Assembly: GCA_002315885.1 (NCBI GenBank)
Contig: DCIO01000017.1
Coordinates: 16,937-38,058 of the forward strand
Origin: Lentisphaeria bacterium UBA1724
Lineage (GTDB): Bacteria; Verrucomicrobiota; Lentisphaeria; Oligosphaerales; Oligosphaeraceae
Direction of reading: 5' to 3'
DNA: 21,122 nucleotides
Position 1 is the first letter of the stretch, and each line of letters starts with the position of its first letter. Below are positions 7,534-15,727 of the stretch, piece by piece. The position numbers and the translations under genes are program-made. The notes under the pieces were generated by a model that was not told the DNA's origin, did no database searches, and worked only from the letters and a program-made list of their open reading frames with translations.

Positions 7534-9690
7534 ATGAAATTGCCTTGGATGAAAATATTCTCGCTGGCGGTTTGCTGGACTATCCTGCTGGCGTTGCTTC
7601 GGACCTGCGACAACAATCCCTGGGGGAAAAACGCGGCGCGGGAAAACACCCTCTACCAGACCATCTCCTTCGAAATCCGAAACCTGGATCCACTGGCGGC
7701 AAACTATACCCACGAATCCGCCGTCATCGACAACATCGTGGAAATGCCCCTGGCATACCACTACCTGAAACGGCCATACCAACTCGTCACGCCAATGCTG
7801 ACGGAACTGCCCGCCGCGACGTATTTCGATGCCCAGGGCAATCCACTACCAGGAGAGCCAGACGCAAGCCTAGTGGCGCGTTCCGAATACACCTTCCATC
7901 TGGAACCAGGCATCCTCTATCAACCACATCCCTGCTTCGATGACACCTCCAAAGCCCTGGTCGAACACCCACGCCGCCCGCAGGATTTCGGGCCCTGTGG
8001 CTTCCGTGAAGTCACCGCCGAGGATTTCAAGACCTCGTTGGTCCGACTCTGCGACATCCGAACAGGCAGCCCCATGTTCGGACAATTCTGCGGCTTCCTG
8101 GAAGGACTGCAGGAATGCCGAAAAGCCGTGGAAGCCGAAGTGGCGCGACTGGACGCAGAACGACTGGCGGCAGGCGAAAAGCCCACGGCCCTCACCACCC
8201 GTCCCAGCCTCCCCGATTACCGCAAAATCCCCTGCGACGCCATACAAATTGTGGACCGGCATACCCTGAAATATGTCCTGAAACGCAAATATCCACAATT
8301 CCTCTACTGGATGACCATGCACTACTTCGCGCCCATACCCTTCGAGGCACTCCAATTCTACAACCGCCCCGAGGTCAATGCGGCAGAACTCAAATATGTC
8401 AACTGGCCCGTCGCCAATGGTCCATATATGCTGGACAAATGCGAACTGGACCACCAGATCGTCCTGGTCAAAAATCCCAACTACCACCCCACGCCATACC
8501 CCTCCGAAGGCAATCCCGAAGACCAGGGAACCGATATCCTCCTAGACGCGGGAAAAGCACTGCCTTTCATCGACAAAATCGTCTTCAACTGGGACCCCGA
8601 GACTATCCCCACCTGGACAAAATTCCAGCAGGGATACTACGACAACTCGGGATTGCCCGTGGACGAATTCGACAACGCAATGTCCATGAATCCCGCGGGT
8701 GGCGAGCTCTCCCTCTCCCCGGAAATGGAGGCGAAGGGCATCCAGATGACCGCCACCGTCCCCCCGATTTCCTACTACATGGCCTTCAATATGCGTGACC
8801 CCGTGGTGGGCGGACTGGGGGAACGGCAACGGTTGTTGCGCCAGGCCATCGCCATTGCCCTGGATACACGGCAATACGTCACCATCTTCCGAAATGGCAA
8901 TGGCATCATGTGCGAAGGCATCCTCCCTCCTGGCATCTTCGGTGCAGCGGAGCCCCCCGCCACCATGAACACCGTGCTCAATGCCTGGGACGGAAAGGAA
9001 TCCGTGCGAAAGGAGCTCTCCGTCGCCAAGGAGCTCCTAGTCCAGGCGGGCTATCCCAACGGCATTGACAAGGAGACGGGGAATCCCCTGGTCATCTATC
9101 TGGACCACGCCGCCGCGGGAAAGCCTGATTTCAAAAACACCTTCCGCTGGATGGCAGACCACCTGAAGCAAATCGGCATCCAACTGGAAGAAAAGGGCTT
9201 CGACCTCAATCGCTCACGCCAACGACTCTCCGAAGGAAATTGGCAATTCCTCTATGCACGAGGATGGGTGGCGGATTACCCCGACCCCGAGAATTTCCTC
9301 ATGCTCTTCGCCTCCGAAAATGGGCACGTGGAACACCACGGCCCCAATTACTCCAACTACTCTTCCCCCGAATACGACGAGATCTTCCGCAAACTGGAGA
9401 CCATGCCCAACACGCCACAACGAAAGGCACTAATCGACCAGGCAAACCAAATCCTCTATCGGGATACACCCGTGGTCTGGGATTTCCATCCCCGAAACAT
9501 CACCCTGACACACGGATGGCTCCATAACTACCGCCCCAATACCATCTCCTACGACACAATCAAATACCTCCGACTGGATACCGCGTTGCGCGAAAAATGC
9601 CAACGGGAATGGAATCGCCCCTGCAAATGGCCATTCCTTCTCCTGATGACGCTTTTCACCCTGGCCACACTCGTCCCAAAGCGCAAATAA
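7534..9690 (+). CDS. ABC transporter substrate-binding protein, family 5 (OppA/DppA-like), membrane anchored
   Basis: This is a predicted extracytoplasmic receptor for peptides or similar solutes, serving the two permeases encoded just downstream. The 718 residues exceed the usual 500-600. Family-5 features include YTFHLEPGILY after the N-terminal lobe, VLVKNPNYHPTPYPS and, near the C-terminus, WVADYPDPENFLMLF. The N-terminus has a basic start and a hydrophobic stretch (8-22) followed by RTC, which is a poor lipobox, so an uncleaved anchor is as likely as a lipoprotein. A second short hydrophobic stretch (700-714) ends in KRK at the extreme C-terminus. The start lies 7 nt after mutL without a Shine-Dalgarno sequence. 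The ligand is unknown. Confidence 0.88.
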   Translation: MKLPWMKIFSLAVCWTILLALLRTCDNNPWGKNAARENTLYQTISFEIRNLDPLAANYTHESAVIDNIVEMPLAYHYLKRPYQLVTPMLTELPAATYFDAQGNPLPGEPDASLVARSEYTFHLEPGILYQPHPCFDDTSKALVEHPRRPQDFGPCGFREVTAEDFKTSLVRLCDIRTGSPMFGQFCGFLEGLQECRKAVEAEVARLDAERLAAGEKPTALTTRPSLPDYRKIPCDAIQIVDRHTLKYVLKRKYPQFLYWMTMHYFAPIPFEALQFYNRPEVNAAELKYVNWPVANGPYMLDKCELDHQIVLVKNPNYHPTPYPSEGNPEDQGTDILLDAGKALPFIDKIVFNWDPETIPTWTKFQQGYYDNSGLPVDEFDNAMSMNPAGGELSLSPEMEAKGIQMTATVPPISYYMAFNMRDPVVGGLGERQRLLRQAIAIALDTRQYVTIFRNGNGIMCEGILPPGIFGAAEPPATMNTVLNAWDGKESVRKELSVAKELLVQAGYPNGIDKETGNPLVIYLDHAAAGKPDFKNTFRWMADHLKQIGIQLEEKGFDLNRSRQRLSEGNWQFLYARGWVADYPDPENFLMLFASENGHVEHHGPNYSNYSSPEYDEIFRKLETMPNTPQRKALIDQANQILYRDTPVVWDFHPRNITLTHGWLHNYRPNTISYDTIKYLRLDTALREKCQREWNRPCKWPFLLLMTLFTLATLVPKRK

Positions 9691-9735
9691 CGCTCTGCCT
9701 CTTCTCTCCCCGACGCGAGAACCTCGGGAAAAATC

Positions 9736-10713
9736 ATGCTAGTCTATTTTCTCAAACGAATCGCCTACTTGATACCCATCCTGGTGGGGGTCAACCTGCT
9801 GGTATTCGGGATGTTCTTTCTGGTGAACACCCCCGATGACATGGCACGCCAGGCCCTGGGCGAAAAAGCCGACAGCCCCGAACAAGTCCAGACCTGGAAG
9901 GAACTCCATGGCTACGACCTGCCACTGATTTTCAATGCGGACGCTCCTGGACTCCAGAAATTCTCCGAGACCATCTTCTGCAAGAAGAGCCTGGCAATGT
10001 TCTGGGGTGACTTCGGGAATTCCGACAGCACGGGGAAATCCATCCTGGGGGAAATCCAGAACCGCGTCTGGCCTTCCTTCGCCCTGGCACTGCCCATCTT
10101 CCTGGGAACACTCATCGCCAATATCTACTTGGCCATGAAACTCGCCGCCGCACGAGGCACAAAACTGGACCGCGCGGGACAATTCCTCTGCGTGATCCTC
10201 ATGAGCATCTCTTCACTCATTTTCATTATCTTCGGACAGTATCTCGCTTCGCAAAAACTCCGATTGGCACCCGTCTCCGGCTTCGCCACGGGACTCGCCA
10301 TGACCAAATTCCTGATTCTCCCCGCCGTGGTCGGTATCATCACCGGACTGGGTAGCGGAACCAGACTCTACCGCACGTTCTTCCTGGAACAACTCTCGCA
10401 GGATTATGTCCGAACCGCACGCGCAAAGGGACTCCCCGAAGAAACCGTCCTCTTCAAGCATGTCCTGCGAAATGCACTCATTCCCGTTCTGACGAATATC
10501 CCCATCTACTTGCTCTCACTCTTCACAGGAAACCTCCTCCTGGAAAAATTCTTCGCCATCCCCGGACTGGGAGGCTTCACCATCGACGCCATCGCCGCAC
10601 AGGATTTCGCCATCGTCAGAGCGATGGTCTTCCTGGGGGCCGTCATCTACATCATCGGACTCCTACTGGCAGACCTGGCTTACACCATCGTAGACCCCAG
10701 AATCAAACTGTAA
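9736..10713 (+). CDS. ABC transporter permease, OppB/DppB type
   Basis: This inner-membrane permease subunit of 325 residues belongs to the peptide/nickel class. The N-terminus MLVYFLKRIAYLIPILVGV is typical of OppB proteins. The cytoplasmic EAA loop, DYVRTARAKGLPEETVLFKH (from residue 223), contacts the ATPase, and the GLGGFTIDAI and AYTIVDPRI segments near the C-terminus are family signatures. About six transmembrane segments are visible. It pairs with the downstream OppC-type gene and the upstream binding protein. The 45-nt gap before it contains a small CCCGA/TCGGG stem (9709-9728). No ATPase gene follows. Confidence 0.93.
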   Translation: MLVYFLKRIAYLIPILVGVNLLVFGMFFLVNTPDDMARQALGEKADSPEQVQTWKELHGYDLPLIFNADAPGLQKFSETIFCKKSLAMFWGDFGNSDSTGKSILGEIQNRVWPSFALALPIFLGTLIANIYLAMKLAAARGTKLDRAGQFLCVILMSISSLIFIIFGQYLASQKLRLAPVSGFATGLAMTKFLILPAVVGIITGLGSGTRLYRTFFLEQLSQDYVRTARAKGLPEETVLFKHVLRNALIPVLTNIPIYLLSLFTGNLLLEKFFAIPGLGGFTIDAIAAQDFAIVRAMVFLGAVIYIIGLLLADLAYTIVDPRIKL

Positions 10714-10716
10714 CAA

Positions 10717-10758
10717 AATTGAGAATTGAGAATTGAGAATTGAGAATTGAAAATTGAA
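10717..10758 (+). repeat. Heptanucleotide tandem repeat AATTGA(G/A), six copies
   Basis: Four copies of AATTGAG are followed by two of AATTGAA, with no interruption. The array fills nearly all of the gap between the two permease genes and ends one base before the oppC-type ATG, where a ribosome-binding site would be expected. Each copy carries a TGA stop and a TTG codon that shift frame from copy to copy. Confidence 0.95.
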
Positions 10759-10759
10759 A

Positions 10760-11860
10760 ATGTCCTGGTTTCTCCAAAATTCCATTGTCATATTGCTGCT
10801 GGCGCTGGCGGCCTGGCTGGCATTTGCCGCGTCCAAGCGGGAATACTGGCGACTGGCTGCCAAGGAAGTCGCCGCCAAGCGCGGTGCGTTGGTCTGTGGC
10901 GTCATCCTGGCATGCTACCTCTTCGTCGCACTCCTGGATTCCATCGGCTGGACATCACCCATGCGGGATGACCAGGGCGAACTCCTGCGGAACAACAGCG
11001 GCGAAATCGTCTACGACCAGGGTGAGTCCATTTTGGACAAACTCCTGAAGCCACTGGACCGCAGACGGGAGGTATCCTACTCCGCGCCACTGGCAGACAA
11101 AAACTATACCGCCGAGACCCAAGTCACCGAAGACGGACAGTCCCTGCGTGTCCACAACTCCCTAAATCACCCCAGGGGGCACCTCCTGGGTACCGACCGC
11201 ATCGGCAAGGACGTTCTGTGGCTCTCCCTCAAGAGCATCCGCACGGGCATCATCATCGGACTGCTCACCACACTCATCGCAATCCCCTTCTCACTGCTCA
11301 TGGGTGTCATGGCGGGATATTTCGGCGGATGGGTGGATGACATCATCCAGTATCTCTATACCGTGGTCTCCTCCATCCCTACCATCCTCTTCGTCGCCGC
11401 ATTCATCGTCATCTTCGGAAATGGCCTACCCCAGCTCTGCATCGCCATGGGACTGGCATCCTGGACCAGCCTCTGCCGACTCCTCCGCGCCGAGACCCTC
11501 CGCCTCAAGGAAGCCGAATACGTGGCGGCCGCAAAAGCACTGGGCACCTCCTCCTGGAAAATCCTCTTCCGCCACATCGTCCCCAATGTCCTCCACGTCA
11601 TCCTCATCACCACCGTACTGCGCTTTTCCTCCGAAGTGCTGGCAGAAGCGGTGCTGACCTACCTGGGCATCGGCGTAGGAGCGGACACCATGTCCTGGGG
11701 AACTATGATCAACGACGCACGCACCGAACTCACCCGCGATCCCGTCATCTGGTGGAAATTGGTCAGCGCATTCGTTTTCATGCTGGGATTGGTCCTCCCC
11801 GCAAATATCTTCGGCGATGCACTGCGGGACGCTCTGGACCCGCGCCTCAGGACGCAGTAG
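10760..11860 (+). CDS. ABC transporter permease, OppC/DppC type, with extra N-terminal helix
   Basis: This second permease subunit of 366 residues has the OppC signature HLLGTDRIGKDVL and the EAA loop AEYVAAAKALGTSSWKILFRH (from about residue 251), and it ends with GDALRDALDPRL. Two hydrophobic segments (about 6-24 and 42-60) precede a roughly 100-residue polar stretch. A single helix is usual there, so the protein has an added N-terminal membrane segment, somewhat like the longer YejE-type permeases. I chose ATG 10760; an in-frame TTG at 10754 lies inside the repeat, and a TGA at 10748-10750 blocks any further extension. No Shine-Dalgarno sequence is present. Confidence 0.92.
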   Translation: MSWFLQNSIVILLLALAAWLAFAASKREYWRLAAKEVAAKRGALVCGVILACYLFVALLDSIGWTSPMRDDQGELLRNNSGEIVYDQGESILDKLLKPLDRRREVSYSAPLADKNYTAETQVTEDGQSLRVHNSLNHPRGHLLGTDRIGKDVLWLSLKSIRTGIIIGLLTTLIAIPFSLLMGVMAGYFGGWVDDIIQYLYTVVSSIPTILFVAAFIVIFGNGLPQLCIAMGLASWTSLCRLLRAETLRLKEAEYVAAAKALGTSSWKILFRHIVPNVLHVILITTVLRFSSEVLAEAVLTYLGIGVGADTMSWGTMINDARTELTRDPVIWWKLVSAFVFMLGLVLPANIFGDALRDALDPRLRTQ

Positions 11861-11880
11861 CAGAATTATATTACGGCACT

Positions 11881-13701
11881 ATGTCTGAAACACTTGATCT
11901 ATCTCTTATCCGGAACTTCTCCATCATCGCACACGTCGACCATGGAAAGTCTACCCTCGCCGACCGATTCCTGGTCCATACCCAGACCGTGGAAATGCGC
12001 ACGTTCCACGACCAACTCCTGGATGACATGGACCTGGAGATGGAACGCGGAATCACCATCCGAAGCCATCCCGTCAAAATGCGCTACCTGGCAAAGAATG
12101 GCAAGACCTACGATTTCAATCTCATCGACACTCCCGGACACGTGGACTTCAATTACGAGGTCTCACGAAGCCTCGCCGCATGCGAAGGCGCAATCCTGCT
12201 GATTGACGCATCACAGGGCGTCCAGGCACAGACTATCGCAAACCTGAATCTGGCATTGCGGCAGAATCTGGCCATCATCCCTGTCATCAACAAAATCGAC
12301 CTCCCCTCCGCGGATGTGCCCATGTGCCTGGAACAACTGGAAGAAATCCTCCAGATTCCCAAAGAAGAAGCACTGCTGGTCTCCGCACGGGCGGATATCG
12401 GCATTGACGAACTCATGGAGGCCGTCGTCCAGCGCATCCCCGCCCCAAAAGGCGACAACGACCGCCTGCAGGCGCTGGTCTTTGACTCGATTTTCGATGA
12501 CTACCGTGGCGTAGTCACCTACGTCCGTATCATGAACGGCACCGTGAGCCCCCGTGACACCATCCGCATGATGTCCACGGAAGCCGACACCGACGTGAAG
12601 GAAGTGGGTTGTTTCACGCCACACATGAAGGCCCTGGAGCAACTGGGTCCTGGCGACACGGGATACATCATCACCACCCTGAAGAGCCCCAAGGACATCA
12701 TGGTGGGCGATACCATCACACTCTCCGCCAAGCCCGCCACCGAGGCACTGCCTGGCTTCCAGAAGTCCGTCCCCATGGTCTTTTCGGGCATCTACCCCAT
12801 CGAAGCCGACCAATACGAACAGCTGAAGTTCAATATCGCGAAACTCCAGCTGAACGACCCCGCCTTCCATGCCTCTGCGGAATACTCCGTCGCCCTGGGC
12901 GCGGGCTTCCGTTGCGGTTTCCTGGGATTGCTCCACATGGACATCGTCCAGGAACGCCTGAGCCGCGACTACAACATGGATTTGATTCTGACCTACCCCA
13001 GCGTCGAATATCACGTCTATCTCAAAAACGGCACCATGATGAAGGTGGACAACCCGCTCCACATGCCCGACGCCAATCTCATCGAGCATTCCGAAGAACC
13101 CATGATCAAGGCGCAGATTCTGGCACCCACGAAATTCATGGGCCCCATCATGAATCTCATCCTGGACAAACGCGGCATCTGCCAACACACCGAGACCGTG
13201 GACGCAAACCACGTCATGCTCACCGCACGGATGCCACTCCATGAAATCGTCCTGGACTTCTATGACAAATTGAAGACCATCACCAAGGGGTACGGCTCCA
13301 TGGACTACGAACCCGACGGCTACCAGCCCGGCCCCATGGTCAAGCTGGAAATCCTGGTCAATGGCGAAGCCGTGGATGCCTTCGCGTCCATCTGCCACGC
13401 AGACCGCGCCGCCGCCCGTGCCAGGACCATCTGCCAGCGCCTCAGGGAAGCCATCCCCGCCCAGCAATTCAAGGTAGCCCTCCAAGGCGCCATCGGTGCG
13501 AAGATCATCGCCCGCGAAGATGTCCGCCAATACCGCAAGGACGTGCTGGCCAAGTGCTACGGCGGCGATATCACCCGTAAGCGCAAGCTCCTGGAAAAGC
13601 AGAAGGAAGGCAAGAAGCGCATGAAGCTCTACGGCAATGTGAACATCCCACAGGAGGCGTTCATCGCAGTCCTGCGCAATGACGAGGAGAACCAGAAATA
13701 G
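11881..13701 (+). CDS. lepA: Elongation factor 4 (LepA), back-translocating GTPase
   Basis: EF4 binds the ribosome and influences translocation and 30S biogenesis. The 606-residue length is normal. The sequence shows AHVDHGKST (17-25), ERGITI, DTPGH (83-87) and NKID (from 137). It also has the LepA-specific C-terminal domain, with ICHADRAAARARTICQRL and a basic tail ending at NIPQEAFIAVLR. The ORF remains open upstream into oppC, but EF4 proteins begin at the MSETLDLSLIRNFSIIAHVDHG-type sequence, so ATG 11881 is the start. Its leader is only 20 nt, AT-rich (TATATT at 11867-11872) and lacks a Shine-Dalgarno sequence. It is followed after 2 nt by lepB, the classical lepA-lepB pairing. Confidence 0.97.
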   Translation: MSETLDLSLIRNFSIIAHVDHGKSTLADRFLVHTQTVEMRTFHDQLLDDMDLEMERGITIRSHPVKMRYLAKNGKTYDFNLIDTPGHVDFNYEVSRSLAACEGAILLIDASQGVQAQTIANLNLALRQNLAIIPVINKIDLPSADVPMCLEQLEEILQIPKEEALLVSARADIGIDELMEAVVQRIPAPKGDNDRLQALVFDSIFDDYRGVVTYVRIMNGTVSPRDTIRMMSTEADTDVKEVGCFTPHMKALEQLGPGDTGYIITTLKSPKDIMVGDTITLSAKPATEALPGFQKSVPMVFSGIYPIEADQYEQLKFNIAKLQLNDPAFHASAEYSVALGAGFRCGFLGLLHMDIVQERLSRDYNMDLILTYPSVEYHVYLKNGTMMKVDNPLHMPDANLIEHSEEPMIKAQILAPTKFMGPIMNLILDKRGICQHTETVDANHVMLTARMPLHEIVLDFYDKLKTITKGYGSMDYEPDGYQPGPMVKLEILVNGEAVDAFASICHADRAAARARTICQRLREAIPAQQFKVALQGAIGAKIIAREDVRQYRKDVLAKCYGGDITRKRKLLEKQKEGKKRMKLYGNVNIPQEAFIAVLRNDEENQK

Positions 13702-13703
13702 CC

Positions 13704-14963
13704 ATGGCATTCTACTGGTGCATCCTAATTGACCTGGCTCTCCTCTGGTTCTTCTGCGGAAACTGGATCCTGGAACATACACTGCCCAAGAAAGCGCTGC
13801 TGAAACGCAAGCTCTCCGAAGCGGCAAAAGCACTGAATACACGCATCCGACGGGACAACGATCTGCTCTCCGCGGAACAAGTCGCAAAGCTGAAAGAATT
13901 CCACCAATCCCTACTGACGGCGAAGAAAGAGGCCTCCCTCAAGGACATGGAGGCACTGATGAAGAAATTCCAGGAACTGGAGTTGCCCCCCTTCCGACAC
14001 CACGGCACCATCGCCAACAACCTGGAAGTGCTGCTGGTATCCATCGGCGTGGCATTCGGCATCCGCTCTCTTTTCATCTCGCCTTTCCGCATTCCCACGG
14101 GCTCCATGCAGCCTACTCTCTTCGGTATCCACTACGTCCCCCTGGAAACCGAGGAAATCTCCCAGGGAAAGCTGGCGCGGATCTTCGATGGGCTGAATTA
14201 CTCCAGGCGCTACTTCACCTTGACCGCCCCTGAAAATGGCGTCATTGCCGAAGGAGAATTCCATCCCCTGCCCGCCAAGCCGCTCTTCCCCAAGACTGCG
14301 GTGACCTATCTCGCCAACGGCTCCGTCAAACACGACCTGGTGGTCCCCGCCGATTTGGGAAATACCCAGAAACTCCTCTACGACATCCTGGTGAAACGAT
14401 ATGCCACCATGGGACCAAAGGCATTCGCATACCAGAAAGACGAAGTCATCGCGCAGGGCGCCATGGAATCGGGAGACTCGCTCTTCGTCAATCGATTGAG
14501 CCTCTGCTTTGCAGAACCCAAACGGGGCGACATCATGGTCTTCTCCACCAACGGCCTGACCTACAACGGCAGGAACCTGGAAGGCACCTTCTACGTCAAA
14601 CGACTGGTGGGACTGCCAGGGGATACCCTCAAAATCCACGACCGCGTCCTCTATGTCAAACCACAGGGAGAGACGGATTTCTTCCCCATGGATGGCTCCT
14701 ACTCCCGTCCATTCGAACGCATCCAGTCACGCAACAATGGCTATGCGGGACATTCCATCCAACCCAACGGGCAATATCTCCGATATGACGGCGACGAATT
14801 CACCGTCCCCGCCGAGATGTATTTCCTGATGGGCGACAATACCGACAACAGCCTGGACTGCAGATTCTTCGGTCCAATCGCACGCGAACGGCTGGTGGGC
14901 AAGCCATGCTTCGTCTGGTGGCCCTTCTCCAACCGCTTCGGCTTCAATTTCGACAAACGCTAG
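13704..14963 (+). CDS. lepB: Signal peptidase I (LepB), enlarged form
   Basis: This membrane protease removes signal peptides from Sec and Tat substrates. The 419-residue protein has one N-terminal helix (about 3-22), a charged and probably coiled segment (28-95), and a second helix (108-130). The catalytic box follows with S134 in PTGSMQPT, then K299 in YVKRLVGLPGD, and the GDNTDNSLDCRFFGP box from 377. Serine and lysine are 165 residues apart, against 55 in E. coli (S91 and K146), so roughly 110 residues are inserted between boxes B and D. Chlamydial signal peptidases are also enlarged, by family knowledge. ATG 13704 lies 2 nt after lepA. Confidence 0.95.
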   Translation: MAFYWCILIDLALLWFFCGNWILEHTLPKKALLKRKLSEAAKALNTRIRRDNDLLSAEQVAKLKEFHQSLLTAKKEASLKDMEALMKKFQELELPPFRHHGTIANNLEVLLVSIGVAFGIRSLFISPFRIPTGSMQPTLFGIHYVPLETEEISQGKLARIFDGLNYSRRYFTLTAPENGVIAEGEFHPLPAKPLFPKTAVTYLANGSVKHDLVVPADLGNTQKLLYDILVKRYATMGPKAFAYQKDEVIAQGAMESGDSLFVNRLSLCFAEPKRGDIMVFSTNGLTYNGRNLEGTFYVKRLVGLPGDTLKIHDRVLYVKPQGETDFFPMDGSYSRPFERIQSRNNGYAGHSIQPNGQYLRYDGDEFTVPAEMYFLMGDNTDNSLDCRFFGPIARERLVGKPCFVWWPFSNRFGFNFDKR

Positions 14964-14996
14964 AATTTCCCTCACCCTCCAACCCCACTACCGACT

Positions 14997-15722
14997 ATGG
15001 AAAAAGCGTATATCGTCCAACTGGAAAATGGTGAAAAATTGGGTCCGCTGGATGAAGAGGCACTGAAACGCCTCGCACAGGAAGGCACAATCACGGAAGA
15101 TGCACAGATTCGCAGCACCATGCTGGCGGTATGGGAAAAGGCAAGTAACCACGACTGCGTCAAGGCAATCTTCCGCGCAAAAATGCTGGAACGCGCGGAG
15201 GCCTTCGCCAATGACCCCAAGGCAAAACTCCGCGCACGACTGGAAATGCGCGGCGACTACGACCCGCTGGCGGCCGCACTCTCCCAGGAAGGCATCACCT
15301 ACCATAACTGCAGCCTCTTCGTACGTTTCCTGGCGGGACTCCTGGATGCGCTGGTCCTGGGCGCAGTGGCATTCGGTATACTCTTCGGATGCTGGACACT
15401 GATGCGAATGGGCGCACTACCACCTCTGGGCGCACTCTACCTCTTCGTCGCCGTCACCTGGATCGTCTCCGCACTCTATTTCATGTATTTCCTCTCGGAA
15501 CGGGGACAGACAGTCGGACAGCGCTTCTGGGGATTGGTGGTCATCACTCCAGAACACACGAAGGTCTATCCCATCAAGGCATTCCTATTCTTCCTCCTGG
15601 CCACCTTCTTCGGCATCATCTCGCCCCTCACATGGCTACTTTTCGGTTGCCGATACACACTCCAGGAGCGGGTGCCGAAAGTCCTGGTCAAACATATCAC
15701 CGTCGCCCGTAGAATCGGCTAG
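14997..15722 (+). CDS. GYF_2-like and RDD domain membrane protein
   Basis: The 241-residue protein starts with a soluble segment, YIVQLENGEKLGPLDEEALKRL (about 4-26), that fits the GYF_2 pattern of a short binding domain. A helical linker follows. The C-terminal RDD region begins at VRFLAGLLDALVLG, with about three hydrophobic segments and the conserved RGQTVGQRFWGLVVIT. RDD proteins are membrane proteins of mostly unknown role, some linked to sodium or proton transport. It sits between lepB and an LptF/G permease, suggesting an envelope role, but no function can be assigned. No Shine-Dalgarno sequence precedes ATG 14997; the gap from lepB is 33 nt. Confidence 0.85.
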   Translation: MEKAYIVQLENGEKLGPLDEEALKRLAQEGTITEDAQIRSTMLAVWEKASNHDCVKAIFRAKMLERAEAFANDPKAKLRARLEMRGDYDPLAAALSQEGITYHNCSLFVRFLAGLLDALVLGAVAFGILFGCWTLMRMGALPPLGALYLFVAVTWIVSALYFMYFLSERGQTVGQRFWGLVVITPEHTKVYPIKAFLFFLLATFFGIISPLTWLLFGCRYTLQERVPKVLVKHITVARRIG

Positions 15723-15727
15723 TCGAG

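Noticed and set aside
9709..9728. Terminator between the binding protein and the first permease gene
   Set aside because: The CCCGA/TCGGG stem is only 5 bp with a 10-nt loop and is followed by A rather than T, so it is unlikely to stop transcription.
11752..11880. N-terminal extension of LepA overlapping oppC
   Set aside because: The extra residues are an out-of-frame read of the permease gene, and EF4 proteins begin at the MSETLDLS-type sequence.
12211..13887. Minus-strand ORF of 558 codons antisense to lepA and lepB
   Set aside because: The plus strand encodes unmistakable EF4 and signal peptidase I. The antisense translation is low in family-like motifs and arises from codon bias.
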